DNA from: Rapana venosa
Lineage: Eukaryota; Mollusca; Gastropoda; Neogastropoda; Muricidae
Direction of reading: 5' to 3'
Assembly: GCA_028751875.1 (NCBI GenBank)
Contig: CM054138.1
Location: 39,023,725-39,087,724, forward strand
DNA: 64,000 nucleotides
The notes under the pieces were generated by a model that was not told the origin of the DNA, did no database searches, and saw only the letters and a list, made by a program, of their open reading frames with translations. Positions 1 to 44,816 of the stretch are shown piece after piece; the first letter of the stretch is position 1; the number at the start of each line of letters is the position of its first letter. The position numbers and the translations under genes were made by a program.

Positions 1-268
1 TTTGCTCAGCCGTTCAGCGTGCCACGTATCCTTTTTCATTTGACTGCCATTACTTGCCTTCTGCACAGGGCAAAGTCTTTTTTTTAAATTCCTTTTGATC
101 TACATGTCTTTTGATAACTGTCAAGATTACAACAGGCTGAATGATTTGGTAGAAGTGAAAATTATGGAGCATGATCACAAGACTCTTCAGAAGAGTGCTT
201 TTCTTCTATAAGAAGTACTGAGGCTTTTACTTTGCTCTTATGTGAAAGTTTGGTAATAGGAACTGTAT
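1..268. other. upstream intron sequence, nothing recognised
   Basis: AT-rich unique sequence. Since 1351 is an internal exon, this should be intron of pecanex. No exon or repeat family is recognised. Confidence 0.5.
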
Positions 269-269
269 C

Positions 270-1080
270 ATGGTTTTTTTAGGGGTTTGGGGAGGGGGGG
301 TGGGGGTTGCTGCCTTATCCTCTGTGGCATTCGTGTCCTGCTGTTCCCATGCTACTCATTTCAATCTCTCTGCCTCAGCCACACCCAGATATATCATGTC
401 GCATCCCCAGGGTTAGAATCCACAGATCAATATCAGGCCACTGTGGGGCCACCAGGCAGAGGGGCACTTAGGTGGTGTCCAGTGGTGCCTGTTCTGAACT
501 AACATACAGAGGACACCACCTACTAAGCCCTCTACTAATGAAATAATAGCTCAGCTGCAGAGCCAGACTGAGTAAGACACCCACCTGGGGTAGTGACCAC
601 CGCAGTGTCTCTCCAACCGCCTTCTATGAAACACAACCCCAACAGCTTTGACACAAAGTCACCACAGGTTTGGCGAAACCGAATCTGAGGTCATCATGAG
701 ACCAGAGCAACTGGAGCCTCCGAATCAGAGACAATTTACTTTCATTGCATGATGATCAGTGAGAATGAAGATGATCCAAAGATGCTACTATAGAAGTGTA
801 TCAGCTTTGAGACTATATGATAGGCGGGCGTCATTCTGGCTCAAGAGATACACACACCTGCAGTGTTGGTCAGGTAATTTGAGCAACAATCTCAAAATTG
901 CATCCGTCAAGAGGACAAAGCTCAACTGTGTGGTCCCAGTCTTCCCAAGGAGCCCACAGTACTCACACTCTGGGTAGGAGCTGGTCGGAGTCTGAAAATA
1001 TCCCCATGACACTTACAGGATTCAAACTGCTGACCTTCCAGTTCATAACCCTACTTTAACCACTGTGCCATTGTGGCCCG
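270..1080 (-). repeat. interspersed repeat of about 800 bp, copy 1
   Basis: Same sequence family as 32085-32965: a shared start (GCTGCCTTATC, CTGCTGTTCCC), a shared middle (GGGGCCACCAGGCAGAGGGG) and a shared end (TGTTGGTCAGGTAATTTGAGCAAC). The right end reads on the minus strand like a tRNA-type B box. It contains no coding potential. Orientation is set by that tRNA-like end. A third, partial copy is at 2755-2960. Confidence 0.8.
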
Positions 1081-1124
1081 TCAGAACTGTATCAAATATG
1101 TCTTGAAATATTCGTCTGATTAAA

Positions 1125-1250
1125 TTGTGTGTGCACGTGCATGCATGAATGGGTGAGTGAGTGAGTGTACGTGTGTGTGCTGTGTGTGTGTGTGTGTGTA
1201 TCCATGTGTGTGTGCACATGTACATGTGTCTGCAAATGTACATGATTGCA
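1125..1250. repeat. GT-rich microsatellite
   Basis: Imperfect GT/GTGA repeats in the intron just before exon a. Confidence 0.85.
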
Positions 1251-1340
1251 GATGTAATGTTTGAGGTTAAGCTAGAAGGTAATATGCCAACACATCCAAG
1301 GAAAAAACGTCTGCCATTCCTTTTGAACACTATTTCTTGA

Positions 1341-33766
<32,426 letters not shown>

Positions 33767-34321
33767 CGGTAGGCTGAGGGTGGGGATCCGCACACTGGTG
33801 CTATCTGTGATAAGCCAATGGCCTGCACCCCTTTGTGGCCTGTCCCTACCTGTTCCACACTCATCACTGTGGGGAGCTGACAACTCCTCCACTCCCTTCT
33901 CTCTCTCCTCCAGTCACAGCCTTGTGAGAGGTACACTGCCAGACTGAAGTTGATGCCGATAATGTAACAATCATGCGTTACTGCTGCAGTGTGACTGTAT
34001 AAAGGCTAGCAGAGAGTGGAGAGTCAAGTTCTCCGAGTCCTCAAGTTATTTTGCACTGCCTTGTGCATGTAACCTGTTCACTGAAGAAGACTGGCACAGA
34101 GGTGGTGTTTGCACTCAGGACGCTACGTAATGCAGAATTGTCCTTTCTGTCAGTCATCCATGCCCTTGCACATGTCATGAGTGTGTGAGTAGAGAGATGA
34201 GAGGTAGACTGATGATTATGCTGTTTGCATACTCAGGTGAGAAGTAGAGAGAATATAATGCTGCTAGCATGCTCATTTGAGAAACTGATGGTGATACTGC
34301 TAGCATGCTTATGTGAGAAAT

Positions 34322-34327
34322 AATAAA
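34322..34327 (+). terminator. candidate polyadenylation signal, first
   Basis: AATAAA about 560 bases after the pecanex stop codon. It is inside a short irregular repeat stretch (34200-34400) and may not be used. Confidence 0.3.
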
Positions 34328-34476
34328 GATAGTGCGCTACCATGCTTGTGTGAGAGATTATTGATAATACTACTAGCATGCTCAGGTGAGAGGTAGACTG
34401 AAGAAATAGCATACTCACTGCCAGATATGGGTGATCATTTATCCATGTTATGATTGGAAGACTGTAGATAGAACAG

Positions 34477-34482
34477 AATAAA
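34477..34482 (+). terminator. candidate polyadenylation signal, second
   Basis: AATAAA about 710 bases after the pecanex stop, in unique sequence and followed within 60 bases by GT-containing sequence. It is the more plausible pecanex 3' end of the two, but AATAAA is common in this AT-rich window. Confidence 0.35.
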
Positions 34483-35600
34483 CTTCTTGTCCTGACAGAT
34501 GGTCAGAGAGCACCACCCTCCCCCAGCAATATGCTGAGCCCTGAAATGACACTCTCAGAAGAAATGGGCAGTTCAACAGTGTTTTCAGCTGGATACACAG
34601 AGCCACAGGTTATTGGTGATAGTAGCATAGCTTATTGGTGTGATTTCATTAATAGGAGCAAGTAGGGAGAAGAGTGCTATATTTTTATGTTGCAAACAGT
34701 GCTTTAAAGGCTGATGCTGTAAACCATGTTGTATGTTTTTTCTGTTACAAAGTGTGCTGTGTAGGTGGACGTCACTAAGCATGCTGTATAGGCAGCAGTT
34801 GTGCCCAGCCATTCATGGGATGGATTGGGATCCTAGAGATGCCTGGATACTAAAAGAGAGCACAGATTTTTTGTTGTTGTGATTTAGAGATGACATTCAG
34901 AAGATTACCTTGTCATTCAGTGCTTTCAAAGTGGATGAGGAATATTCACTTCACAGATCTAGATAACATGTGAGAGAAAAAAGATGCAAATATTGTAGGT
35001 GATCAATTTATAGTAGGCCAGAACAGCAACAATTTCTTGATGAATTGGATGCTGCATTGAAGACCTCTAGGGTTTACACCTAACCATTGTGCCCCCCATC
35101 CCCTCTTTAACAAAATCTCTCTTTTTTTAATCGATATATTTAGCATTTTATTTTCCAAACAGCATGCTTGCTCCTGAAACCACAGTTGATGAGGTATGTG
35201 CAAGCATATGTTAGCACCTAAATCTCTTTTTTATGCAAATACTAATGACAGTGCAAAAGTAAAATCACATTGATATAAACTTTTCTGTATGGAAGACCAA
35301 CTGTGTTGAAAATTCCGCTAAGAGGATGACCATTTTTTTTAATGCACACTTGTGTTGTGTCTAGATGTCATCCCCAAATTTGGAATGCAGCGACCTTCTG
35401 GCAACATTACTAGAGGTTCTTAACATCAGTTTTGATTCCTGTAAAAGAGAGTCATTCCTTTTGTTGTTGTAGCAGAGTAGTAGCAAAGAAAGTCATTCAT
35501 TTTATTGATTTTTTAAAAAAACTACAAGATGATCTGTCTGTATGTATATGACTGGGTCAGACATAGATGTGCACTTGCTGAACAATGAAGTGTGTGTGTT

Positions 35601-35778
35601 AGTTGTAGAAGAGATTTGGTCCTGTCTGTATCCAGTCTTCTGCACAGCCAACATCTATCAAGTTGTAGAAGAGATTTGGTCCTGTCTGTATCCAGTCTTC
35701 TGCACAGCCAACATCTATCAAGTTGTAGACGAGATTTGGTCCTGTCTGTATCCAGTCTTCTGCACAGCCAACATCCAT
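35601..35778 (+). repeat. 60-bp tandem repeat, three copies
   Basis: Units starting at 35601, 35661 and 35721 (AGTTGTAGAAGAGATTTGGT). The first two are identical and the third differs by very few bases, so it is a recent triplication. The unit is 20 codons long, so ORFs stay open by chance. Confidence 0.97.
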
Positions 35779-35779
35779 C

Positions 35780-36455
35780 TGCTGAGAGAAAACAAAGCCA
35801 GCTAAGTTCATTCTTGCCTTATGATCTGTGGTTGCAGGGGCTTAGATATCCTGTTCATGTACATTTGACTTGAGGACTGACAAAGTTACAAACATTACAG
35901 TGTAATGACCATTTGAAGTTGGTTTGGATTCCAAGGAAGCATATGGTTGGGGTTTTGTTGTTGTTGTTTTTTGTTTTTTAAGGGGTGGCGGGTGTGTGTG
36001 TGTGTTTAAAAAAGGCTTCACATTTAGGAACATGTTCTATATGGAAAATAGTAACAAACTTGATGCTGATTTTATTGTCAGAGGATGTTTTGTTCAGAGT
36101 TAAGGCAGTGGCCTGGGCATGTATGAGAAGAGTATAGCTATCACTGCCATGGGAATGTGTGCAGGATATTACAAACTTGTTTCATCTTTTTTGTTTGTGT
36201 GTTTATCCATTGGAGTCAACTTCATTCATATATACATTTCCAGGCATGAAAAGGTCCTAGCTATGCAGTGCAATAGTACATATAATAACCTAAACAGGAG
36301 TGCATGTTCTTGGGCAAATAGTGGACAGCTGTGAGATCGAAGGCTCTGGCGGTCAAACCTTGCAAACTAACCCATTTGCAGGAGTGGTGTCTGTCCCATA
36401 CTCAACTATCAGGGCCATTCTGATTTTCTGGACATCTTTTTGCATTTTTTTTTAA
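35780..36455. other. unique sequence, nothing recognised
   Basis: No gene or repeat family seen. Confidence 0.45.
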
Positions 36456-39400
36456 GGTGGTCAATGGGAGCAGAGGATGACTGTGTATTGTTGACTGGTT
36501 TTGAGGGGAGAGTGATGGATATGTACTTGTTCATTGTGTTCAGTTTGAAAGATGTAATGGGAGCATTATTATAGTTGATTGATTGTGTTCATGGGGGAGA
36601 GGTTATTTGTGGTTATTTGTTGATGCATTGTGAAGAGATTACAATTGTATTTGTCATGTTCAGTGTGAAGAGGCATCGGGTGTATATGATTGTCAGAAAG
36701 TAACGTGTATTCTTCATGTTCAATATGAAGAGGTAGTGGATGTATATGGTTCAGACGATAATGATAATACCCAGCATAGTATGAAGAGTTAGTAAGTGAA
36801 GAAAATGTGGTGATTGTGAAGAAATAACGAAAAGGTATTTGGTGATTGTTTATGTTCAGTTTAGAGAGAGTGGAAAGGTACTTGTTGATTGAGTTGGTGC
36901 AAAGTGATTATGGATGTGTTCTTAATGGCTGGTAAGTGTTCATTGTAAAGCGAGAATGGATCTGTACTTGATTGATTGTGTTCAGTGTAAGGAGATAATG
37001 GATGTGTACTTGTTGACTGTGTTCAGTGTAAGGAGATAATGCATGTGTACTTGTTGACTATGTTCAGTATAAGGAGATAATGCATGTGTACTTGTTGACT
37101 GTTCATTGTAAAGCGATAATGGATGTGTACTTGATTGATTGTGTTCAATGTAAGGAGATAATGCATGTGGTACTTGTTGACTGTGTTCAGTGTAAGGAGA
37201 TAATGGATGTGTACTTATTGACTGTGTTCAATGTAAGGAGGTAATGCATGTGTACTTGTTGACTGTGTTCAGTGTAAGGAGATAATGGATGTGTACTTGT
37301 TGACTTTGTTCAGTGTAAGGAGATAATGCATGTGTACTTGTTGACTGTGTTCAGTGTAAGGAGATAATGGATGTGTACTTGATTGATTGTGTTCAGTGTA
37401 AGGAGATAATGGATGTGTACTTGTTGACTGTGTTCTATGTTAGGAGATAATGCATGTGTACTTGTTGGACTGTGTTCAGTGTAAGGAGATAATGCATGTG
37501 TACTTGTTGACTATGTTCAGTGTAAGGAGATAGTGCATGTGTACTTGTTGACTGTGTTCAGTGTAAGGAGATAATGCATGTGTACTTGTTGACTATGTTC
37601 AGTGTAAGGAGATAATGGATGTGTACTTGATTGATTGTGTTCAGTGTAAGGAGATAATGCATGTGTACTTGATTGATTGTGTTCAGTGTAAGGAGATAAT
37701 GGATGTGTACTTGTTGACTGTGTTCTATGTTAGGAGATAATGCATGTGTACTTGTTGACTGTGTTCAGTGTAAGGAGATAATGCATGTGTACTTGTTGAC
37801 TATGTTCAGTGTAAGGAGATAGTGCATGTGTACTTGTTGACTGTGTTCAGTGTAAGGAGATAATGCATGTGTACTTGTTGACTATGTTCAGTGTAAGGAG
37901 ATAATGGATGTGTACTTGATTGATTGTGTTCAGTGTAAGGAGATAATGCATGTGTACTTGATTGATTGTGTTCAGTGTAAGGAGATAATGGATGTGTACT
38001 TGTTGACTTTGTTCAGTGTAAGGAGATAATGCATGTGTACTTGATTGATTGTGTTCAGTGTAAGGAGATAATGCATGTGTACTTGTTGACTGATTGTGTT
38101 CAGTGTAAGGAGATAATGCATGTGTACTTGTTGATTGATTGTGTTCAGTGTAAGGAGATAATGGATGTGTACTTGATTGATTGTGTTCAGTGTAAGGAGA
38201 TAATGGATGTGTACTTGTTTGATTGTGTTCAGTGTAAGGAGATAATGCATGCGTACTTGTTGACTGATTGTGTTCAATGTAAGGAGATAATGCATGCGTA
38301 CTTGTTGACTGATTGTGTTCAGTGTAAGGACATAATGCATGCGTACTTGTTGACTGATTGTGTTCGGTGTAAGGAGATAATGCATGCGTACTTGTTGACT
38401 GATTGTGTTCAGTGTAAGGAGATAATGCATGTGTACTTGTTGACTGATTGTGTTCAGTGTAAGGAGATAATGGATGTGTACTTGTTGACTGATTGTGTTC
38501 AGTGTAAGGAGATAATGCATGTGTACTTGATTGATTGTGTTCAGTGTAAGGAGATAATGGATGTGTACTTGTTGACTTTGTTCAGTGTAAGGAGATAATG
38601 CATGTGTACTTGATTGTTTGTTTCAGTGTAAGGAGATAATGCATGTGTCTTGTTGGGCTGATTTTGTTTAGTGTAAGGAGATAATGATGTGTATTGTTGA
38701 TTGATTGTGTTCGTGTAAGGAGATAATGGATGTGTACTTTATTGAATTGTGTTCAGTGTAAGGAGATAATGGATGTGTACTTGTTTGATTGTGTTCAGTG
38801 TAAGGAAAATAATGCATGCGTATTTGTTGACTGATTGTGTTCAATGTAAGGAGATAATGCATGCGTACTTGTTGGCTGATTGTGTTCAGTGTAAGGACAT
38901 AATGCATGCGTACTTGTTGACTGATTGTGTTCAGTGTAAGGAGATAATGCATGCGTACTTGTTGACTGATTGTGTTCAGTGTAAAGAGATAATGCATGGG
39001 TACTTGTTGACTGATTGTGTTCAGTGTAAGGAGATAATGCATGTGTACTTGATTGATTGTGTTCAGTGTAAGGAGATAATGGATGTGTATTTGTTGACTT
39101 TGTTCAGTGTAAGGAGATAATGCATGTGTACTTGATTGATTGTGTTCAGTGTAAGGAGATAATGCATGTGTACTTGTTGACTGTTTTGTGTTCATTGTAA
39201 GGAGATAATGCATGTGTACTTGTTGATTGATTGTTTTTCAGTGTAAGGAGATATGCATGTGTACTTGATTGATTGTGTTCAGTGTAAGGAGATAATGGAT
39301 GTTACTTGTTTGATTGTGTTCAGTGTAAGGAGATAATGCAGGGCGTACTTGTTGACTGATTGTGTTCAATGTAAGGAGATAATGCATGCGTACTTGTTGA

Positions 39401-39990
39401 CTGATTGTGTTCAGTGTAAGGACATAATGCATGCGTACTTGTTGACTGATTGTGTTCAGTGTAAGGAGATAATGCATGCGTACTTGTTGACTGATTGTGT
39501 TCAGTGTAAGGAGATAATGCATGGGTACTTGTTGACTGATTGTGTTCAGTGTAAGGAGATAATGCATGTGTACTTGTTGACTGATTGTGTTCAGTGTAAG
39601 GAGATAATGCATGCGTACTTGTTGACTGATTGTGTTCAGTGTAAGGAGATAATGCATGCGTACTTGTTGACTGATTGTGTTCAGTGTAAGGAGATAATGC
39701 ATGCGTACTTGTTGATTGATTGTGTTCAATGTAAGGAGATAATGCATGTGTACTTGTTGACTGATTGTGTTCAGTGTAAGGAGATAATGCATGTGTACTT
39801 GATGGATGTGTTCAACATGATGATGTAAGGGGTGCCTACTTGTTGGCTGACTGTTTTTAGCATGAACAGATAAACATCCATACTTGCTGAGTGTTCAGTA
39901 TAAAGAAATGATGGATGTATACTTGTTGGTGACCTGATTTTTAATGACCATCTTTAGTTTGGAAGGAGTATGGATGTCCACTTGTTGATC
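36456..39990 (+). repeat. large minisatellite, 38-45 bp unit, with higher-order structure
   Basis: Core unit GTGTTCAGTGTAAGGAGATA, ATGCATGTGTACTTGTTGACT, in 41-bp and 45-bp (extra GATT) forms. The centre (about 36940-39815) is homogeneous. Both flanks (36456-36940 and 39815-39990) are clearly decayed copies. The 45-bp form is 15 codons, giving 150-190-codon ORFs on both strands; I do not regard these as genes. Confidence 0.97.
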
Positions 39991-40780
39991 GATTCACAAG
40001 CTGATGTGCACAAATCTTTGCCCAGTTCCGGATGGTATTGATACAATAGCTTGATTTTCACTTATGACATGGTTTGTATGTTTAGTAGACAGTTTCTCAT
40101 GCATATGCGCCATAATAGATTGATATCAGTTGAAAGTAATGATTGTATATTGAGATTTTTCCACAAGAAGTGGAGACTAAAAATCTAACAAGAGTCGAAC
40201 AGTCTAGTGAATATTTACAACGAATGAGGGACTGATTCTGCATTGTGAGTAGAATATTGCATGTTGCTGTGTTTGTGTTATTTAAAAAATTTTTTTTATA
40301 TATGTATAAATGGATCAATGTCTGTGTTTAAAATGTATGCATATGTGTGAGTGTAATTTTGAAAATGTGTATAATAATACCTTAGATGGGGTGGGGGTGG
40401 GGATGTCTGTTAGAGCAAGCATATACTAGCTAGATATTTCATTTTCACTGATTTTTTTTTCCCTTCTGTTGATCCACAAATCTGCTGCCTGATTTGACAT
40501 GAGTTTGGTTCTCCATTATCGTTCTGTACACTTCAGCTCATCTTTGAAAATTTGACTCAGGTTTTGATTTACTGGCTTAAAGCTGCTCACAATGTGCTTT
40601 TGTGTTATTAGGTGGGGTTTGTAAAAATGTTTAAATATTCTGTTGTAGTTGTTTACAATCACTTTGTTTTTTTGATAAGCAAGTTAGTTTTTTTTTATAT
40701 TGAATTTCGCTGTTATTTATTTCCATGTTGGTTTTTGCTGTTAAACCATCCTAGTCTTTCTATTTCTCTTTAATTTTCTT
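39991..40780. other. unique AT-rich sequence, nothing recognised
   Basis: No gene or repeat recognised. Confidence 0.45.
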
Positions 40781-40800
40781 GTCTGTTTGTCTGCCTGCCT

Positions 40801-40856
40801 CTGTGTGTGTGTGTGTGTGTGTGTGGCGCGCGCAGTATGTATGTGTGTGTGTGTGT

Positions 40857-40897
<41 letters not shown>

Positions 40898-40915
40898 CCT
40901 CTCTCTCTCTCTGTC
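40801..40915 (+). repeat. (GT)n and (CT)n compound microsatellite
   Basis: GT repeat broken by GCGCGC, then CT repeat. Confidence 0.95.
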
Positions 40916-41454
40916 CTTAAATCATTATGCTTCAGTAGGAGGTGACTGTCAAATGTGGAAGAGAGTTTATATATATCCTATTGTTGACAGAAATTGCTGT
41001 AGATTTTTTTAAAAACTTATGTTCGTTTTTTTGTGTGTTTCGTTTTGTTTTCTTTTGTTTGTTTGTTTTGTAAGTATTTAAACAATACAAAATTTAAGAA
41101 AATAGTTGTGTGTTGTTTTTTTATTCATCCTGCCATAAAACTGAAGGAAAGGAAGATATATTGTCCAGCAGTCATCTGATCACCTTCCCTCACTGCAAAC
41201 TCTATCCCAGAAAGAATGAGATAAAACATTAGATGTGAGAGAAAATTGGTCACAGCATACTGCTGCCAGCTACACTGTTACCCAGCTGGGGGGTTCTCAA
41301 ATGCTCAGTTAACACATCTTGTATCATGGACCCTACTTACACAGTTGCTACAGTGGTTAATCCTTTGATGTTGCACTTTCCTGCGCCTCACTTTTTTTCT
41401 TGTTTGGTTGACGTTTGTTACTTTTTGTGGGAGGTTAGGGTTTTGTTTGTATTG

Positions 41455-42060
41455 TTATGTTTTGGGGAGCTCTTTCTGTATAGATAGCACCCCCACCTTC
41501 TGATAAATCTATGCCAGGAAATTCCCCTTTCCTGTCACTCTCTTTGTTTCCGTCTTTTTTCCTTACCTTTCTATCCTGTCTCTTATTTTCTGTCTTCCCA
41601 GTCCACTTTCCTGCCTTTTTTCTATGAAATCTTTAAACAATTTTCTTTTTTTTCATTATATGATATTTTTCCTGAATTGTCTTTGTTCAGAGATGGGCAC
41701 AAGATGTCCATTCTGCAGTGTTATTTGCCGATATGGTATCTTTCTATTGTATTGATTTTATACATTAAAGTGTTATACTTTTTTAAAAACTGTTTTTTGA
41801 AACATCGGAAGGATAAATTAACCTGAATGGCTGGTGTCCTTAGCACAGCCTGGTTTAATTGGCCGTAAATAATTAAAATAATAAAGATATTTTGTCATTT
41901 AACGGGTCCTTTCTTCAGATTGATGGTGTTGCATGTTGGAAGGGATTGGGTGGTGTCGATGTTGAAGTGAATGTTATTGGAGTTGCTGAATTGAATAAGG
42001 TGACAGCCCTGGTATGGCCTTTGTGGCCAGTGGGGCTGTAATCAACATAAATTAAATTAA
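41455..42060 (+). repeat. interspersed repeat A, copy 2
   Basis: Aligns by eye with 43165-43740 over its whole length: GGAAATTCCCCTTTCCTGTC, GGGCACAAGATGTCCATTCT, AATGGCTGGTGTC, TTTTGTCATTTAACGG and GATTGATGGTGTTGCA, then GACAGCCCTGG and CAGTGGGGCTGTAATCAACA. No coding potential. Confidence 0.8.
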
Positions 42061-42061
42061 A

Positions 42062-42460
42062 TGAAGTTACCCATGGTGAGATTTGTGCATATGGGACCAT
42101 TTTTCCACCATTAAGGTAGCTGCATTCCCACTTTGGGGATGATGTTTAAACATGGCACCAGTGCGCATGTACTTGTTTTATATATTTTTTGTCATCTGCT
42201 CTTACTGGCACGAATGACCTACCCTTCCAAAAGGTAGAACAGGCTTTAATATGTGCACAATATGTTCTGCATATGTTTGCACATGGGGCGTTGGTTTATA
42301 GTCCCACCTGAAGGACTTAAGAAGGGAGTGGAATTGGTACTGATGTTAATCCCCTTAAATGGGCCTCTCGGTGGTGGCTGGAAACTGGGCTCAACCCCAG
42401 GCCATTACATTGTGAGTGCAATGCTCTAACCACTAGGCTGCCCCACCCCTTTTTTTAATG
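42062..42460 (-). mobile_element. long tRNA-headed SINE
   Basis: On the minus strand it starts near 42455 with GCAGCCTAGTGGTTAGAGCA and GGGGTTGAGCCC. It continues with the common SINE body and extends to a second body part (GGGACCATTTTTCCACCATT and GAGATTTGTGCATATG on the + strand) that also occurs at 1815, 51600 and 61340. Confidence 0.8.
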
Positions 42461-43160
42461 TCATCATTGACTTTAAGCCCCTTTGTCATGTTATTCCTTT
42501 GGAAATTACTCAATTGTCACTGGATGGGAAAACCATGTTAGGAGGTGTGAGAGAGAGAGAGAAAGAGAGAGAGAGAATACCAGGCTTGTATCACTTGCAC
42601 TTCCTTGCTCAGTTAGTGAAAACTGCACAGTTCTTTTATATGTCAAAAATATAAAGTATATTAGACTTTTGGGCTTCAAATGAATGATTTGACTGTTTAA
42701 TTTTCTAGCAGTTTCAATATAAGTTTTGGTCAAAACTCTCAATTTTGCCATTTTTTGGATATCTTTAAGAAATGCTTATAATCTGAAGTGTAAGAGTGTA
42801 TGTTGAAATGTACTGTTTCCAAAGTAGGTAACAAGGTAACATGTTTGATAGACTTCACAGTCATTCAGAAATATCTGATTGCTGTTGCATGTTTTATGTA
42901 ACACTATTGGCTCACCTTCCACTTAATGATTGGATTTTTTTCCCTTTTTTTTCTCCTTTTTTTTTTTTTGAAAGTCAGCATATCTTTCATCTGAGTATAT
43001 ACTTTTTGCTCATGATGACATGACATCTGATTTTTTTCTGTCTGGTAATTATGTATATTTGTGTTCTGCCATAAGGACATTTAAATGTTAACTAAATCTA
43101 TTTTTGGTCACTGACTGTGTCAAAAGATTTATGAATGACAACTGGTAGCTAAGATGCAAC
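42461..43160. other. unique sequence, nothing recognised
   Basis: Short GA repeat at 42549-42575. No gene seen. Confidence 0.45.
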
Positions 43161-43164
43161 AGAA

Positions 43165-43740
43165 ATGTGGGACATATATCTCCACCCCCTGGAAATTCTG
43201 TGCTATAAATTTCCCCTTTCCTATCACTCTCTTTTTCCTCTCTCTTATTTTCTGCTTCCCAATCCATTCTCCTGCCTTTAAAAAAAAATTGGGGGGGGGG
43301 GGGGGGAGAAAATCTTTCAAACATTTTCTTTTTCTCCTGTTGTGTTGTTCTGGTGACCAGGTAGTGATATTGTAGACACTAGGATGGACACAGAATGTCC
43401 ATTCTGCAGTGATTCAAGAAAGTGTAAATATATTGTACATTAAGTGTTCATTATCCTTTTTATGCTTTTTTTTGGTTGTTGTAACCTGAGGATGATGAAT
43501 TAAGAAGAATGGCTGGTGTTGTCAGAACAGCCTGGTTTGATTGGCCTTTAAGGAATATAATAATTAGGGTACTTTGTCATTTAATGTTGCTTTTTTCAGA
43601 TTGATGGTGTTAAATATTTGAAGGGATTAGATGGTGTTGATTTTAAACATGACATGGATGTTATTGGGGTTGCTGGAATGGATATAAAGTGATAGCCCTG
43701 ATGGTCCGTGGGGCTATTAACAGCATGAAATGAAAAACTG
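43165..43740 (+). repeat. interspersed repeat A, copy 3
   Basis: Same family as 41455-42060 (AATTTCCCCTTTCCTATCAC, CACAGAATGTCCATTCTGCA, GATTGATGGTGTTAAA, GTGATAGCCCTGATGG). It contains a 16-base G run at 43291-43306 in place of normal text. Confidence 0.8.
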
Positions 43741-44495
43741 TTCACATTATGACAAAGAGGTCTAGGGACTTACCTCAGCAGCTTGTAGGTTGTAATCATG
43801 AGAAGTATTGAGAGTGATCTTTTAATGTAAGAAGATACTGGTCCCTGATAATGGAAACTGAATGTTAAGCAAAAATGTGTGATTTTGTAATTCAACTGAA
43901 ATGACATTTCACAGTTAGGTCTGACAAACAACACAAGATAAAAGAAAAAAAAAAGAGGTATTTATGGTTCTCTCCCTTTGACTTGATTTCATGCACACCA
44001 GCTGTCAAAAGGTACATGAAAAAATGGGGTGGGGGGGGGGGGTGGAGTATCTTTGAAAGTGCCTCAGATATGTGAATTGCCTGGTAGATAAACTGCTCCA
44101 TGTTTTCTATTCAGATACAACACTACAGAAACAGGTATGTCATTGGGAGAATATGTTCTTTATCCTGTACACCATGTCTCTGTAAATCATACTAAGAAAA
44201 GGGGGGTGGGGGAAAAGAAATGACAGAGATTAGTCATCCCCACAGATTGTACGAATTTCTAGGACATTGAAAAGAATAATGCAAGTGGCCTGGCCTGTTA
44301 GACTTTTTTGCTGTCACAGCACATCTGTATTGTATTCTTCATTTGACACTTGGACCAGTCCTAAAAATACGCTGTCTTTCTCCCCAGGTATTATACAGCA
44401 ACATTCATTTTCTTAGATCCCTAACTTTAACCCCTCCCCCCCCTCCATACACACACACACCCTTATCTGTGTGATTTGTGTTGGTAGCCTTTCCT
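43741..44495. other. unique sequence, nothing recognised
   Basis: Poly(G)-type run at 44030-44042. No gene or repeat family recognised. Confidence 0.45.
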
Positions 44496-44498
44496 TTG

Positions 44499-44816
44499 TA
44501 GCCCCACTCCCTTCACCCTGCCTGTTGATTCGTCATGGTACCCACTCCCTTCACCCTGCCTGTTGGTAGCCCCACTCCCTTCACCCTGCCTGTTGGTAGC
44601 CCCACTCCCTTCACCCTGCCTGTTGGTAGTCCCACTCCCTTCACCCTGCCTGTTGGTAGCCCCACTCCCTTCACCCTGCCTGTTGGTAGCCCCACTCCCT
44701 TCACCCTGCCTGTTGGTAGCCCCACTCCCTTCACCCTGTCATTGGTAGCCCCACTCCCTTCACCCTGCCTGTTGGTAGCCCCACTCCCTTCACCCTGTCA
44801 TTGGTAGCCCCACTCC
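44499..44816 (+). repeat. 30-bp minisatellite, about 10 copies
   Basis: Unit CCACTCCCTTCACCCTGCCT with GTTGGTAGCC. Shortened variants (CTGTCATTGGTAGCC) near the right end. The unit is 10 codons, so ORFs on both strands are expected artefacts. Confidence 0.97.

Larger units (their letters stand above)
33767..35600. other. pecanex 3' UTR and downstream sequence, nothing else recognised
   Basis: After the stop codon, with candidate polyadenylation signals at 34322 and 34477. An irregular repeat around GCTAGCATGCTCA lies at 34200-34400. No other gene is recognised to 35600. Confidence 0.5.

Noticed and set aside
36944..39815. CRISPR-like array
   Set aside because: Units are joined directly without unique spacers and the context is eukaryotic; this is a minisatellite.
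37972..39828. Long ORFs of 115-189 codons on both strands
   Set aside because: They are pure readouts of a minisatellite whose unit is a multiple of three. No start context, no splice sites, and both strands are open.
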